The notes beneath the pieces were generated by a model that was not told the DNA's origin, did not search any database, and saw nothing but the letters and a program-made list of their open reading frames with translations. Below are positions 7,226-16,426 of a stretch of DNA of 21,029 nucleotides, in pieces. The stretch is from an uncultured Gammaproteobacteria bacterium. Its GTDB lineage: Bacteria > Pseudomonadota > Gammaproteobacteria > Nitrosococcales > Methylophagaceae. Location of the stretch: the NCBI GenBank assembly GCA_913058195.1, contig CAJXPP010000012.1, positions 1-21,029 of the forward strand, given 5' to 3'. Numbering within the stretch: the first letter of the stretch is position 1; every line of letters starts with the position of its first letter. Position numbers and translations under genes: made by a program.

Positions 7226-8482
7226 GTGGCAGACATTATCCGCTCCATCCGAGGAATGAATGACATTCTTCCTGATGTAACACCTTATTGGCAAGCCGTT
7301 GAGACAGCATTAAAAGAAGTTTTGTCGGGCTATGGTTATCAAGAAATTCGTTTCCCAATTGTTGAAAAGACAGAGTTATTTTGTCGTTCAATTGGTGAAG
7401 TAACCGATATTGTTGAAAAAGAAATGTATACCTTTAATGACCGTAATGGAGATCAACTTACATTACGTCCTGAAGGTACTGCTGGCTGTGTACGTGCAGC
7501 AATGCAAAATGGGCTATTAAACCAAACTCAGCGACTTTGGTATATGGGACCAATGTTTCGTCACGAACGTCCACAAAAAGGGCGCTATCGTCAATTCCAT
7601 CAAATCGGCGTCGAAGCATATGGTTTCAATGGGCCTGATATTGATGCTGAAATGATTTTGATGACAGCTCGTATTTGGAAAAAATTAGGCCTAACAGGCG
7701 CTACATTACAAATTAATTCATTAGGTTCCACCGAAGCACGTCTCGCCTATAGAGATGTACTTGTTGCTTATTTTGAAAATCATAAAGAGCAGCTTGATGA
7801 GGATAGTCAACGCCGACTGTCTAGTAATCCGTTGAGAATATTAGATAGTAAGAATCCGGCTATGCAGGCTTTGAATGATGCAGCACCTAAATTGATCGAC
7901 CATTTAGATGATACGTCTCGTCAGGAATTTGATACCTTGTGTCAAAGCTTAGATGATGCCGGTTTAGAGTATGAAGTTAATCCTCGTTTAGTACGAGGGC
8001 TTGATTATTATGGAAAAACTGTCTTTGAATGGGTGACTGAACATTTAGGATCGCAGGGTACAATTTGTGCTGGCGGCCGCTATGATGGTTTAGTAAGTCA
8101 ATTAGGTGGTAAAGGCGCAACAGCGATTGGATTTGCTATTGGAATTGAACGTTTAATTGCATTGCTCGAAACGACGGATGCATTACCTGATATTCCATCA
8201 ATAGACGTTTATTTTGTTGCGGTAGGCGAGCAAGCAGCCAGACAATCATTACTATTAGCTGAGCAATTACGTGATCAAGTTGAAAATTTGAAGTTGATCA
8301 CACATTGCGGAGGTGGTAGTTTTAAAAACCAATTTAAACGAGCGGATAGAAGTGGAGCTCGTTGGACACTCATTCTTGGTGATGATGAACTTAGTCAGCA
8401 AGTCGTTGGCGTAAAAACAATGGCAACAGGGGAACAGGAAACTGTTGCTTGGGATGCATTAGCCAGTTATCTGAAATTATAA
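7226..8482 (+). CDS. hisS: Histidyl-tRNA synthetase
   Basis: Class II aminoacyl-tRNA synthetase charging tRNA-His; 418 residues. Motif 2 is FRHERPQKGRYRQFHQ at 111-126, the histidine-specific motifs are RGLDYY at 257-262 and CAGGRYD at 281-287, and motif 3 is GFAIGIERL at 302-310. A C-terminal anticodon-binding domain follows (about 325-418). The start is GTG, two bases after the ispG stop, with AAGGA 12 bases upstream. It is preferred over the internal ATG at 7256 because the residues before RGMND are conserved in the family. In E. coli the next genes would be yfgM, bamB and der; here pgi follows instead, so the conserved cluster ends at this gene. Confidence 0.97.
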   Translation: MADIIRSIRGMNDILPDVTPYWQAVETALKEVLSGYGYQEIRFPIVEKTELFCRSIGEVTDIVEKEMYTFNDRNGDQLTLRPEGTAGCVRAAMQNGLLNQTQRLWYMGPMFRHERPQKGRYRQFHQIGVEAYGFNGPDIDAEMILMTARIWKKLGLTGATLQINSLGSTEARLAYRDVLVAYFENHKEQLDEDSQRRLSSNPLRILDSKNPAMQALNDAAPKLIDHLDDTSRQEFDTLCQSLDDAGLEYEVNPRLVRGLDYYGKTVFEWVTEHLGSQGTICAGGRYDGLVSQLGGKGATAIGFAIGIERLIALLETTDALPDIPSIDVYFVAVGEQAARQSLLLAEQLRDQVENLKLITHCGGGSFKNQFKRADRSGARWTLILGDDELSQQVVGVKTMATGEQETVAWDALASYLKL

Positions 8483-8505
8483 ATATAATAATATAGAAGA
8501 CCACT

Positions 8506-10146
8506 ATGACACCGATAAATATACCTGAATGGCAATCTTTAGTACGTCACTACTCAGATCTTAAATATGTTTCAATGCGGGAACAATTCGCATTAGAGTC
8601 AGATAGGGTGCATGATTTTTCTATCAAAAGTGGCGATTTACTATTAGATTACTCTAAAAATCGTGTTACTAGAGAAACAATGAGTAAGTTAGTTGCATTA
8701 GCTGAGTCGGTCGATATGACTGACTGGATTGAACGTATGTTCACTGGCGAAGCAATCAATAATACTGAAAATCGTGCAGTGCTACATACTGCATTACGTA
8801 ACCGTGGTAATTCACCTGTAATGGTCGATGGTGAAGATGTAATGCCATTGATTAATGCTGTATTAAAACAGATGAAAGACTTCTGTAATAGTGTTCACAG
8901 TGGTCAATGGTTAGGTTTTACTGATAAAAAGATTACCGACATTGTTAATATTGGTATCGGTGGTTCAGATCTTGGCCCTGCAATGATTTGTGATGCGCTT
9001 GAGCCTTATGGCATCGATGGAATGAGTGTTCATTTTGTATCAAATGTTGATGGTACGGATTTGAGTACTTCATTAGAGAAACTCAATCCTGAAACGACCC
9101 TATTCGTTGTTGCTTCAAAAACATTTACTACCCAAGAAACATTAACCAATGCAGAGTCAGCGAGAGCATGGTTTTTAAAAGCGGGTGCACAGCAAGATGT
9201 AGCTAAACACTTTGTCGCTGTATCAACTAATGCTGAAGCTGTGGCTGCTTTCGGTATTGATACTGCGAATATGTTTGAAATCTGGGATTGGGTCGGTGGT
9301 CGATACTCTTTATGGAGTGCAATTGGCTTGCCTATCGCATTATATGCAGGTATGGATAACTTTGAACGGCTTCTTGACGGTGGCCATGAGATGGATAATC
9401 ATTTCCGTACTCAACCGCTTGCTGAAAACATGCCGGTAATCATGGGCCTATTGGGTGTTTGGTATATCAATTTCTTTGGTTCAGCAACGCAAGCCATTGT
9501 GCCTTACGATCATTCCTTAGCTCGCTTTCCTAACCATATGCAACAGTTGGATATGGAGAGTAACGGTAAAGTCACTAATCGTGAAGGCCAGCGTCTGAGT
9601 TATAAAACAGGTCCTGTTATTTGGGGTACACCTGGCACAAATGGCCAACATGCTTACTTCCAATTGATACATCAAGGAACACAGCTAATACCGGTTGATT
9701 TTGTTTTACCTGTCAATAGTCATTATCCTGATCTTGATCATCAGTCAATTTTATTGGCGAACGGTTTGGCCCAATCTGAAGCTCTGATGAAAGGAAAAAA
9801 TGCTGAGGAAGTACGAGAAGAATTAGTTAAAGAAGGCTATGAAGGTAAGGAATTAGAAGGCTTATTACCACATAAGGTTTTCCCTGGTAACCGCCCAAGC
9901 AATACACTATTGTTTCCTAAATTAACGCCTGAAATGTTAGGTCAATTAGTGGCGCTTTATGAGCATAAAGTATTTGTGCAGGGCACCATTTGGAATATCA
10001 ACTCATTTGACCAATGGGGTGTTGAATTAGGTAAGCAGTTAGCTAAAGCTATTCTTCCAGATATACAAAATAGTGGTAAGGTTGCTGTACATGACAGTTC
10101 GACGACCAATTTAATTAAGTTAATCCGTGAATTAAGATTGAAATAG
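8506..10146 (+). CDS. pgi: Glucose-6-phosphate isomerase
   Basis: Interconverts glucose 6-phosphate and fructose 6-phosphate, the entry and exit point between glycolysis or the RuMP pathway and glycogen synthesis. The product is 546 residues, matching the E. coli-type enzyme. The phosphosugar-binding NIGIGGSDLGP is at 148-158, and catalytic Glu351 (DMESNGK), His382 (GTNGQHAYF) and Lys510 (WGVELGK) are all present. AGAAGA at 8495-8500 may serve as a ribosome binding site. It lies 23 bases after hisS with no terminator between, so it may be read from the hisS transcript. A strong hairpin terminator follows at 10171-10200. Confidence 0.96.
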   Translation: MTPINIPEWQSLVRHYSDLKYVSMREQFALESDRVHDFSIKSGDLLLDYSKNRVTRETMSKLVALAESVDMTDWIERMFTGEAINNTENRAVLHTALRNRGNSPVMVDGEDVMPLINAVLKQMKDFCNSVHSGQWLGFTDKKITDIVNIGIGGSDLGPAMICDALEPYGIDGMSVHFVSNVDGTDLSTSLEKLNPETTLFVVASKTFTTQETLTNAESARAWFLKAGAQQDVAKHFVAVSTNAEAVAAFGIDTANMFEIWDWVGGRYSLWSAIGLPIALYAGMDNFERLLDGGHEMDNHFRTQPLAENMPVIMGLLGVWYINFFGSATQAIVPYDHSLARFPNHMQQLDMESNGKVTNREGQRLSYKTGPVIWGTPGTNGQHAYFQLIHQGTQLIPVDFVLPVNSHYPDLDHQSILLANGLAQSEALMKGKNAEEVREELVKEGYEGKELEGLLPHKVFPGNRPSNTLLFPKLTPEMLGQLVALYEHKVFVQGTIWNINSFDQWGVELGKQLAKAILPDIQNSGKVAVHDSSTTNLIKLIRELRLK

Positions 10147-10153
10147 TATTCGT

Positions 10154-10165
10154 TTTAGTACTAAA
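10154..10165. repeat. Perfect 12-base palindrome after pgi
   Basis: TTTAGTACTAAA is a perfect dyad 8 bases after the pgi stop, followed immediately by the small palindrome ACTAGT (10165-10170). It lies before the pgi terminator and about 55 bases before ppk2, so it could be an operator for ppk2 or simply AT-rich symmetry. No function is shown. Confidence 0.3.
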
Positions 10166-10170
10166 CTAGT

Positions 10171-10200
10171 AAAAGCCTACATTATGTAGGCTTTTTTGTT
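10171..10200 (+). terminator. Intrinsic terminator of pgi
   Basis: AAAAGCCTACA and TGTAGGCTTTT form a perfect stem of up to 11 base pairs around a 3-base loop, ending in a run of six T. This is a textbook rho-independent terminator. It closes the upstream transcript and implies that ppk2 has its own promoter or depends on read-through. Confidence 0.9.
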
Positions 10201-10219
10201 TTAATTGAGAATTTTTGTT

Positions 10220-11143
10220 ATGTCTGATACTACTGAAAACGCTTTAAATGTCTCACTTGCCCATGAAGGTACTAATTATCTTGCTCCGAATGATGAAATA
10301 GCTAACCAACCTAAAAAAACTATCTTTCCAACTGCAAATTATCCTTATAAAAAAATGATGAAAAAGGATGAATATGAAAAAGAGAAAGAACTTTTACAAA
10401 TTGAGTTAGCAAAATTTCAACATTGGGTAAAAGAAACGGGACAAAAATATGTCATTGTTTTTGAAGGCCGTGATGCTGCAGGTAAAGGGGGGGCAATAAA
10501 ACGCTTTACTGAACATTTAAACCCTCGTGGTGCGCCTGTAATCGCTTTAGAGAAACCTGATAAACGTGAACAAGGACAATGGTACTTTCAGCGTTATATT
10601 CAACATCTACCAACCGAAGGTGAGATCGTTTTACTCGATCGATCATGGTATAACCGAGCCGGAGTTGAGCGCGTTATGGGCTTTTGTTCGCCGCAAGAAT
10701 ATCTAGAGTTTATGCGGCAATGTCCAGATTTCGAACGAATGATTACGCGTAGTGGTATTAAACTTATTAAGCTTTGGTTTTCTGTTAGTAGAAATGAACA
10801 GCTTCGTCGTTTGCGTGCACGACAAACTGATCCCTTAAAGCAGTGGAAAATCAGTGATATTGATTTGGCATCACTTGATAAGTGGGATAATTACACAGAA
10901 GCTAAAGAAGCAATGTTCTTTTACACTGACACTAAGGATTCGCCATGGACAGTTGTAAAATCAGACTGTAAGAAACGTGCACGTTTAAATGCGATACGTC
11001 ATGTATTAGCCGCAGCAGAATACCCTAATAAAGATCATAAAATTGCGTGTAAACCTGATCCTTTAATTGTTGGAACTGCTGATACTATCTATGAGATGGA
11101 TGAAAGACACTTAGATAGTGCACCGTTTGAAATGGGTGAGTAA
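10220..11143 (+). CDS. ppk2: Polyphosphate kinase 2 family protein
   Basis: PPK2 enzymes move phosphate between polyphosphate and nucleoside di- or monophosphates, usually in the direction of NTP formation. The 307-residue product has one kinase domain: Walker A GRDAAGKGG at 83-91, Walker B region LLDRSWYNRAGVERVMGF at 138-155, and an arginine-rich lid at about 191-202 (RNEQLRRLRARQ). This is the one-domain layout of class I enzymes, which mainly act on ADP or GDP; substrate choice cannot be read with certainty. The N-terminal 45 residues are variable and polar. I chose the ATG at 10220; a TTG five codons earlier at 10205 is less likely. The ribosome site is weak. It lies between pgi and the glycogen cluster, in a storage-polymer context, and converges on glgB. 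Confidence 0.92.
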   Translation: MSDTTENALNVSLAHEGTNYLAPNDEIANQPKKTIFPTANYPYKKMMKKDEYEKEKELLQIELAKFQHWVKETGQKYVIVFEGRDAAGKGGAIKRFTEHLNPRGAPVIALEKPDKREQGQWYFQRYIQHLPTEGEIVLLDRSWYNRAGVERVMGFCSPQEYLEFMRQCPDFERMITRSGIKLIKLWFSVSRNEQLRRLRARQTDPLKQWKISDIDLASLDKWDNYTEAKEAMFFYTDTKDSPWTVVKSDCKKRARLNAIRHVLAAAEYPNKDHKIACKPDPLIVGTADTIYEMDERHLDSAPFEMGE

Positions 11144-11159
11144 AAGGAAAAAAGTTAAT

Positions 11160-11190
11160 AAGTAGCCTGCTGATTTAAAGCAGGCTACTT
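11160..11190. terminator. Bidirectional terminator-like hairpin between ppk2 and glgB
   Basis: AAGTAGCCTGCT and AGCAGGCTACTT form a perfect 12-base-pair stem around a 7-base loop, in the convergent gap of ppk2 and glgB. On the plus strand no clean T run follows. On the minus strand a T-rich run follows at a distance. It probably ends both transcripts. Confidence 0.7.
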
Positions 11191-11208
11191 AACTGTATCT
11201 TTGATTTA

Positions 11209-13377
11209 TTAAACTTTTTGTAGAACTATTCCTGCTAGCGGTGGTAAATTCACTACAATAGAATAAGGCTTGTCGGACCAAGGAATTGATTCAGCTTCAA
11301 TGCTAAAATCATTAGCAATATTACTACCACCGTAATATTCTGAATCAGAGTTCATGATTAGTTTATAGCTTGTTAATTCAGGAACGCCAATGCGATAACT
11401 TTCACGTACTACTGGCGTGAAGTTGAAAACTGAAATCACATACTGTTCATCATCTTTTCTAATGTAACTGAGAATAGATTGTTCGCGATCATTACAATCT
11501 AGCCACTCAAAACCATGCGGATCAAATTCATGGCGGTAAAGCGCAGGCGTTGATGTATATAACTTATTCAAATCACTGACAAGTGTCTTCATGCCATTAT
11601 GAAGAGGGTAATCAAGCACATACCAATCTAATGCTTTTTCACAGTTCCATTCCGTACCTTGGGCAAATTCTGAGCCCATGAATAAAAGTTTCTTACCTGG
11701 ATAGGTAAACATGAGTGTGTACAGTAATCGTAGGTTTGCAAATTTTTGCCACTCATCACCAGGCATTTTGTTAACCATGGATTTTTTGCCGTGAACTACT
11801 TCATCATGAGAAAAAGGTAAAACAAAGTTCTCAGTGAAGGCATACAATAAGCCAAATGTCAGTGAATCGTGGTGATAACGACGGTGAATAGCATCTTGTT
11901 GCATATATTCAAGAATGTCATGCATCCAGCCCATATTCCACTTCATTGAGAAGCCAAGACCTCCCATATGAGCAGGTCTTGATACCATCGGGTAGGAAGT
12001 AGACTCTTCTGCAGCAATAAGACAGCCTGGGTGCTCTTGATGTAGCACTGAATTCATATGTTTGAGAAAATCAATTACCTCAAGATTTTCACGCCCACCA
12101 TGTTGATTAGGTACCCACTGATCACTTTCGCGAGAATAATCAAGGTAGAGCATTGAGGCAACAGCATCAACGCGTAGGCCATCAATATGGAACTCTTCAA
12201 GCCAATAGAAAGCGCTAGATAATAGGAAATTAGTCACTTCGCTGCGACCATAATTGAAGATATAGGTTCCCCAATCTTGATGTTCCCCTTGGCGAGGATC
12301 GGCATGCTCGTATAGTGCAGTGCCATCAAAGCGAGCTAGACCATGGGCATCTTTTGGAAAGTGTCCTGGAACCCAATCAAGAATGACACCAATATTATTT
12401 TGGTGGCATTGGTCAATGAAATAACGTAGATCGTCTGGTGAGCCAAACCGGCTTGTAGGTGAAAAGTAGCCCGTAGTTTGATATCCCCAGGAAATATCAA
12501 GTGGATGTTCAGTGATTGGTAATAGTTCAATATGTGTAAAGCCTAGCTCTTTGACATAAGGAACCATTTGCTCAGCCATTTCACGATAGCTTAGGAAACC
12601 TCCTGCTTCATTTAGCTTCCATGAACCCATATGAACTTCATAGACCGAATGTGGAGAGTGCAACCAGTCTGCTCTCTCTCTGTGAGACATCCAATCAGTA
12701 TCTTTCCATTCATGAGCACTTGTTTTTGCAATGACTGATGCAGTACCTGGTCGTAATTCTGATTGTTGACCATAGGGATCCATTTTGGAATGCAAAGAAC
12801 CATCATTACTTTTTATTTCAAATTTATACAGTTCACCGCTTGTCATGCCGGGGATAAATAATTCCCATACACCACTATTACCAAGAACACGCATGGGATA
12901 TTTTCGACCATCCCACTGATTAAAGTCACCTATAACGCTAACTCTTTGCGCGCTAGGAGCCCATGTGGCAAATAAGACACCATCAACACCATCAACTTGA
13001 TGTTGGTGAGCGCCAAGAATTCGATATGCATGCCAGTGTTTACCTTCCGAAAAAAGGTGTAAGTCAAACTCAGATATTTGAGGTAAGAAGTTATATGGGT
13101 CGTAGTGCTGAGTACTATCGCCCTTGCTTGTTATACGGTTTACAGTGTACTGCGCAGATAGCTTATCGCTTGCACCTATCCATTGAAATAGGTCTGTGCC
13201 TTCAAAGCGAGTCAGTTCTAAATCATCCTCTAACCATGCTTTTTGTGTGTCAGGTAAAAACAGGGTAACAGTAGTATTAGATCCTGTCTGATGAGCACCT
13301 AAAATTTTAAAAGGGTCATGATGACGAGCTTCGATAATTTTGATTAAGTCTTCAGTTAATTCGCTTACTAAAACCAT
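11209..13377 (-). CDS. glgB: 1,4-alpha-glucan branching enzyme GlgB
   Basis: Makes alpha-1,6 branches in glycogen by cutting and transferring alpha-1,4 chains; cytoplasmic. The 722-residue product has the long two-module layout of E. coli GlgB: an N-terminal module (about 15-105), a CBM48 module (about 120-215) and the GH13 barrel (about 245-615), then a C-terminal beta domain. The catalytic residues are Asp404 (LRVDAV, nucleophile), Glu457 (AAEEST, acid/base) and Asp525 (FSHDEV). The ATG at 13377 is preceded by AAGGAA about 10 bases upstream. It is divergent from glgC across a 105-base gap, unlike the single-direction glgBXCAP operon of E. coli, so the two units may be controlled from the shared gap. 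It ends at the hairpin shared with ppk2. Confidence 0.96.
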   Translation of the reverse strand: MVLVSELTEDLIKIIEARHHDPFKILGAHQTGSNTTVTLFLPDTQKAWLEDDLELTRFEGTDLFQWIGASDKLSAQYTVNRITSKGDSTQHYDPYNFLPQISEFDLHLFSEGKHWHAYRILGAHQHQVDGVDGVLFATWAPSAQRVSVIGDFNQWDGRKYPMRVLGNSGVWELFIPGMTSGELYKFEIKSNDGSLHSKMDPYGQQSELRPGTASVIAKTSAHEWKDTDWMSHRERADWLHSPHSVYEVHMGSWKLNEAGGFLSYREMAEQMVPYVKELGFTHIELLPITEHPLDISWGYQTTGYFSPTSRFGSPDDLRYFIDQCHQNNIGVILDWVPGHFPKDAHGLARFDGTALYEHADPRQGEHQDWGTYIFNYGRSEVTNFLLSSAFYWLEEFHIDGLRVDAVASMLYLDYSRESDQWVPNQHGGRENLEVIDFLKHMNSVLHQEHPGCLIAAEESTSYPMVSRPAHMGGLGFSMKWNMGWMHDILEYMQQDAIHRRYHHDSLTFGLLYAFTENFVLPFSHDEVVHGKKSMVNKMPGDEWQKFANLRLLYTLMFTYPGKKLLFMGSEFAQGTEWNCEKALDWYVLDYPLHNGMKTLVSDLNKLYTSTPALYRHEFDPHGFEWLDCNDREQSILSYIRKDDEQYVISVFNFTPVVRESYRIGVPELTSYKLIMNSDSEYYGGSNIANDFSIEAESIPWSDKPYSIVVNLPPLAGIVLQKV

Positions 13378-13413
13378 AAATTTGAAGTTCCTTTAAATTT
13401 TTGTTGAAGTCTG

Positions 13414-13434
13414 TAGCCTGCTTGTGTCAGGCTA
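13414..13434. promoter_or_regulatory. Hairpin in the glgB/glgC divergent region
   Basis: TAGCCTG and CAGGCTA pair around a 7-base loop in the middle of the 105-base intergenic region (13378-13482). It would lie in the leader of either transcript. Its left arm with flanks (GTAGCCTGCT, 13413-13422) repeats ten bases of the hairpin at the far end of glgB (11162-11171). No clear -10/-35 pair was found in this gap on either strand. It may be an operator dyad or an RNA leader structure. Confidence 0.35.
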
Positions 13435-13482
13435 GTACTCAGGCCAAATAAATTTGTTGCTTAACCCAACTGGAGAAGCTGA

Positions 13483-14751
13483 ATGTCGGACAATAATAGC
13501 ACGCGATTCGTAAGTCGTCTTACTCGCGATACCTTAGCATTAATTTTAGCTGGGGGCCGAGGTTCCCGATTGAAACAATTAACTGACTGGCAAGCTAAAC
13601 CTGCAGTACCTTTTGGAGGTAAGTTTCGTATTATTGATTTTCCCCTCTCGAATTGTGTGAATTCAGGTATTCGACGAGTAGGCATTCTGACCCAATATAA
13701 AGCGCATTCATTGATGCGTCATATCCAGCAAGGCTGGGGTTATATGCGTGGTGAAATGGGTGAGTTTGTAGAATTATTACCTGCTTCTCAGCGTACCGAG
13801 CAAGGTTGGTATACAGGTACGGCTGATGCGGTATATCAAAACATAGATATCTTGCGAAATCATAGCCCCAAATATATTGTTATTTTAGCCGGCGATCATA
13901 TTTATAAAATGGACTACGGTGATATGTTAGCTGAGCATGTTGCTCAGAATGCTGATATGACCATTGGTTGTTTAACAGTGCCGTTGGAAGAAGCGAAAGC
14001 ATTTGGTGTTATGTCAGTAGATGTTAATCGCCGCATTATTTCTTTTGATGAAAAACCAGATAGCCCGACTCCTATGCCCGGCCAAGATGATTTAGCGCTT
14101 GCCTCGATGGGGATCTACATCTTTAATGCAGAATTTTTGTATGAGCAATTAGTTAAGGATGCAGATACACCAGGCTCTACTAACGACTTTGGTCATGATA
14201 TTATTCCATCACTGATCGAAAACTATAAAGTAATTGCATTTCCGTATAAAGATGTTCAAGGCAATGATCCTGGTTACTGGCGTGATGTAGGTACAATTGA
14301 TGCATTTTGGTCTTCAAATTTGGAATTGATAGGCGTTACGCCTGAGTTGAACTTATACGATTCAGAATGGCCTATTTGGACTCATCAAGAGCAATTGCCG
14401 CCAGCTAAATTTGTATTTGATGATGAAGAACGCCGAGGAATGGCTGTTGACTCTATGGTCTCGGGTGGTTGTATTATCTCTGGATCAACCGTTCGACACT
14501 CAGTGCTCTTTTCGAAAGTAGAAGTGCATAGTTATTCTGTTATTGAAGACTGCGTCATTTTACCTGATGTAAGTATTGGCAGAAACTGCCGCTTGACAAA
14601 AGTCGTGCTAGATAAGGGATGTATTGTCCCTGAAGGTACAATTATCGGCGAAGATCCTGTTGCTGATGCTGAAAAATATGAAATATCACCAAATGGTGTG
14701 ATATTAGTTACCCCTGAAATGTTAGGACAACAATACCGTTATGTCAGATAA
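13483..14751 (+). CDS. glgC: Glucose-1-phosphate adenylyltransferase (ADP-glucose pyrophosphorylase)
   Basis: Makes ADP-glucose from glucose 1-phosphate and ATP, the committed step of bacterial glycogen synthesis. The product is 422 residues, the typical length. The nucleotide-binding loop LAGGRGSRL is at 22-30, with conserved Lys39; the catalytic segment AGDHIYKMDY is at 136-145, the glucose-1-phosphate site FDEKP is at 188-192, and a C-terminal left-handed beta-helix region follows (about 300-422). The N-terminus contains the arginine-rich region where E. coli GlgC binds its fructose-bisphosphate activator, but the effector cannot be told from sequence. GGAGAAG at 13472-13478 precedes the ATG. 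It overlaps the GH57 gene by 11 bases. No glgA is adjacent, although ADP-glucose needs it. Confidence 0.96.
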   Translation: MSDNNSTRFVSRLTRDTLALILAGGRGSRLKQLTDWQAKPAVPFGGKFRIIDFPLSNCVNSGIRRVGILTQYKAHSLMRHIQQGWGYMRGEMGEFVELLPASQRTEQGWYTGTADAVYQNIDILRNHSPKYIVILAGDHIYKMDYGDMLAEHVAQNADMTIGCLTVPLEEAKAFGVMSVDVNRRIISFDEKPDSPTPMPGQDDLALASMGIYIFNAEFLYEQLVKDADTPGSTNDFGHDIIPSLIENYKVIAFPYKDVQGNDPGYWRDVGTIDAFWSSNLELIGVTPELNLYDSEWPIWTHQEQLPPAKFVFDDEERRGMAVDSMVSGGCIISGSTVRHSVLFSKVEVHSYSVIEDCVILPDVSIGRNCRLTKVVLDKGCIVPEGTIIGEDPVADAEKYEISPNGVILVTPEMLGQQYRYVR

Positions 14752-16423
14752 GTTAAAAGTCGTTTTATGCTGGCATATGCACCAGCCGCAATACAGTGAA
14801 CCACTGGGAGGAATGTATCAGTTACCTTGGACTTACCTTCATGCAATAAAAGATTATGTCGATATGGCGTGGCATTTAGAAAATGTGCCTGGTGCTAAAG
14901 CAGTTGTAAATTTCGCACCTACCTTGATTGAACAAATTGCTGATTATGATGAGCAAGTGAGCTCTCGCTTTAAAGGAACGGGTAGATTAAAAGATCCTTT
15001 ACTAATTGCATTAGATTCGCCTGTACAACCGGCACATGCTGAAGAACGTAAAAAGTTAATCAGTGATTGTTTACGAGCCAATGATGAAAAGTTAATTGCA
15101 CCGTTTCCACATTTTGCCAAGTTGGCCTCAATGGCGAGAAGGTTTATAGAAGATACTGATCAACTGAACTACATTAATGATCAATTTATGATTGATATGG
15201 TAGTTTGGTATCACTTGGCATGGATGGGTGAATCCGTTCGACGTTCTGACGTACGAATTCAGGCCTTAATGGAAAAAGGTAAGTTATTCACATTCCATGA
15301 CCGCCGTCAGTTGATGCTAGTTATTGGCGAATTATTACATGATCTTATTCCTCGTTATCGTCGTCTAGCTGAGACTGGGCGAGTTGAATTATCAGTAACG
15401 CCATACGCACATCCAATTATTCCATTGATGTTAGATATCAATAGTACGCTTGAAGCAATGCCAGATGCTCCTTTACCAGAAACAACTGTTTATCCCGGAG
15501 GGGAAGAGCGTGCCCATTGGCATATGGAAGAAGGTTTACGCGTTTTTGAATCCTATTTTGGCTTTAGACCAAAAGGTTGTTGGCCATCAGAAGGCGCTGT
15601 CTCTGAAGATACCTTAAAACTTATTTCTCGCCATGGCTTCGACTGGGCTGCAACAGGTGAAAATGTATTACGGAATAGCTTCAATTTGTCTGATATGGCT
15701 GATGAGAGTGTACATAAACCTTATAAATTACCCGGCGCAGCACCAGCCTGTTTCTTCCGTGATGATGGACTATCAGATTTAATTGGTTTTACCTATACAA
15801 AATGGGGTGCAGATGATGCTGTAGATGATTTTATCAATCATTTATTAACGATTAAATCTAATTCTCAGGGTGATAAGGATAGAGTGTTATCAGTCATCTT
15901 AGATGGTGAAAATGCATGGGAATATTATTCTTATAATGGGTTTTATTTCTTACAAGCACTTTATAGTCGATTAGCGGAACATCCTGAAATTGAACTAACC
16001 ACGTTCTCTGATTGCTTGAGCTCTGGCGTTAAGCCGACCCTTTTACCTAAGATGGTTGCAGGAAGCTGGGTTTATGGCTCATTTTCAACATGGATTGGCG
16101 ACCCAGATAAAAATCGGGGCTGGGATTTATTGAGTGCGGCTAAAGTTACTTATGATCGTGTAGTGGCAGAGAAAAAGTTTGATAGTGATACTCAACATGC
16201 TTTAGACCGTCAATTAGCAATTTGTGAAGGTTCGGACTGGTTTTGGTGGTTTGGTGATTATAATTCTGCCGATAGTGTGAGTGATTTTGAACGTTTATTC
16301 CGACTCCATTTATCTAATTTATATCAGATGCTTGGAGAAGAAGTGCCACAAAGTTTATCTGAAATGGTGTCTCAAGGTGGTGGCGGTATAGAGCAAGGTG
16401 GAACAATGCGTCGTGGTGGATAA
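14741..16423 (+). CDS. Glycoside hydrolase family 57 protein
   Basis: GH57 enzymes are retaining alpha-glucan hydrolases, transferases or branching enzymes. The 560-residue product starts with the family signature WHMHQP at 11-16. It has the nucleophile Glu284 in GCWPSEGAVS, the acid Asp388 in LDGENAWEYY, and CEGSDWFWWFGD at 495-506, a motif seen in a bacterial GH57 subgroup often found beside glycogen genes. No signal peptide is present, so it is cytoplasmic and should act on internal glycogen or maltodextrin. Which activity it has (amylase, 4-alpha-glucanotransferase or other) cannot be decided from motifs. A Gly-rich tail (547-560, GGGGIEQGGTMRRGG) extends beyond the domain. The start overlaps glgC by 11 bases with only a weak ribosome site (AGGA at 14724), suggesting coupling. 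malQ follows after 3 bases. Confidence 0.9.
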   Translation: MSDKLKVVLCWHMHQPQYSEPLGGMYQLPWTYLHAIKDYVDMAWHLENVPGAKAVVNFAPTLIEQIADYDEQVSSRFKGTGRLKDPLLIALDSPVQPAHAEERKKLISDCLRANDEKLIAPFPHFAKLASMARRFIEDTDQLNYINDQFMIDMVVWYHLAWMGESVRRSDVRIQALMEKGKLFTFHDRRQLMLVIGELLHDLIPRYRRLAETGRVELSVTPYAHPIIPLMLDINSTLEAMPDAPLPETTVYPGGEERAHWHMEEGLRVFESYFGFRPKGCWPSEGAVSEDTLKLISRHGFDWAATGENVLRNSFNLSDMADESVHKPYKLPGAAPACFFRDDGLSDLIGFTYTKWGADDAVDDFINHLLTIKSNSQGDKDRVLSVILDGENAWEYYSYNGFYFLQALYSRLAEHPEIELTTFSDCLSSGVKPTLLPKMVAGSWVYGSFSTWIGDPDKNRGWDLLSAAKVTYDRVVAEKKFDSDTQHALDRQLAICEGSDWFWWFGDYNSADSVSDFERLFRLHLSNLYQMLGEEVPQSLSEMVSQGGGGIEQGGTMRRGG

Positions 16424-16426
16424 ACA

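Noticed and set aside
12963..13268. 101-codon ORF antisense to glgB
   Set aside because: Shadow of the GlgB N-terminal modules; no ribosome site or known motif.
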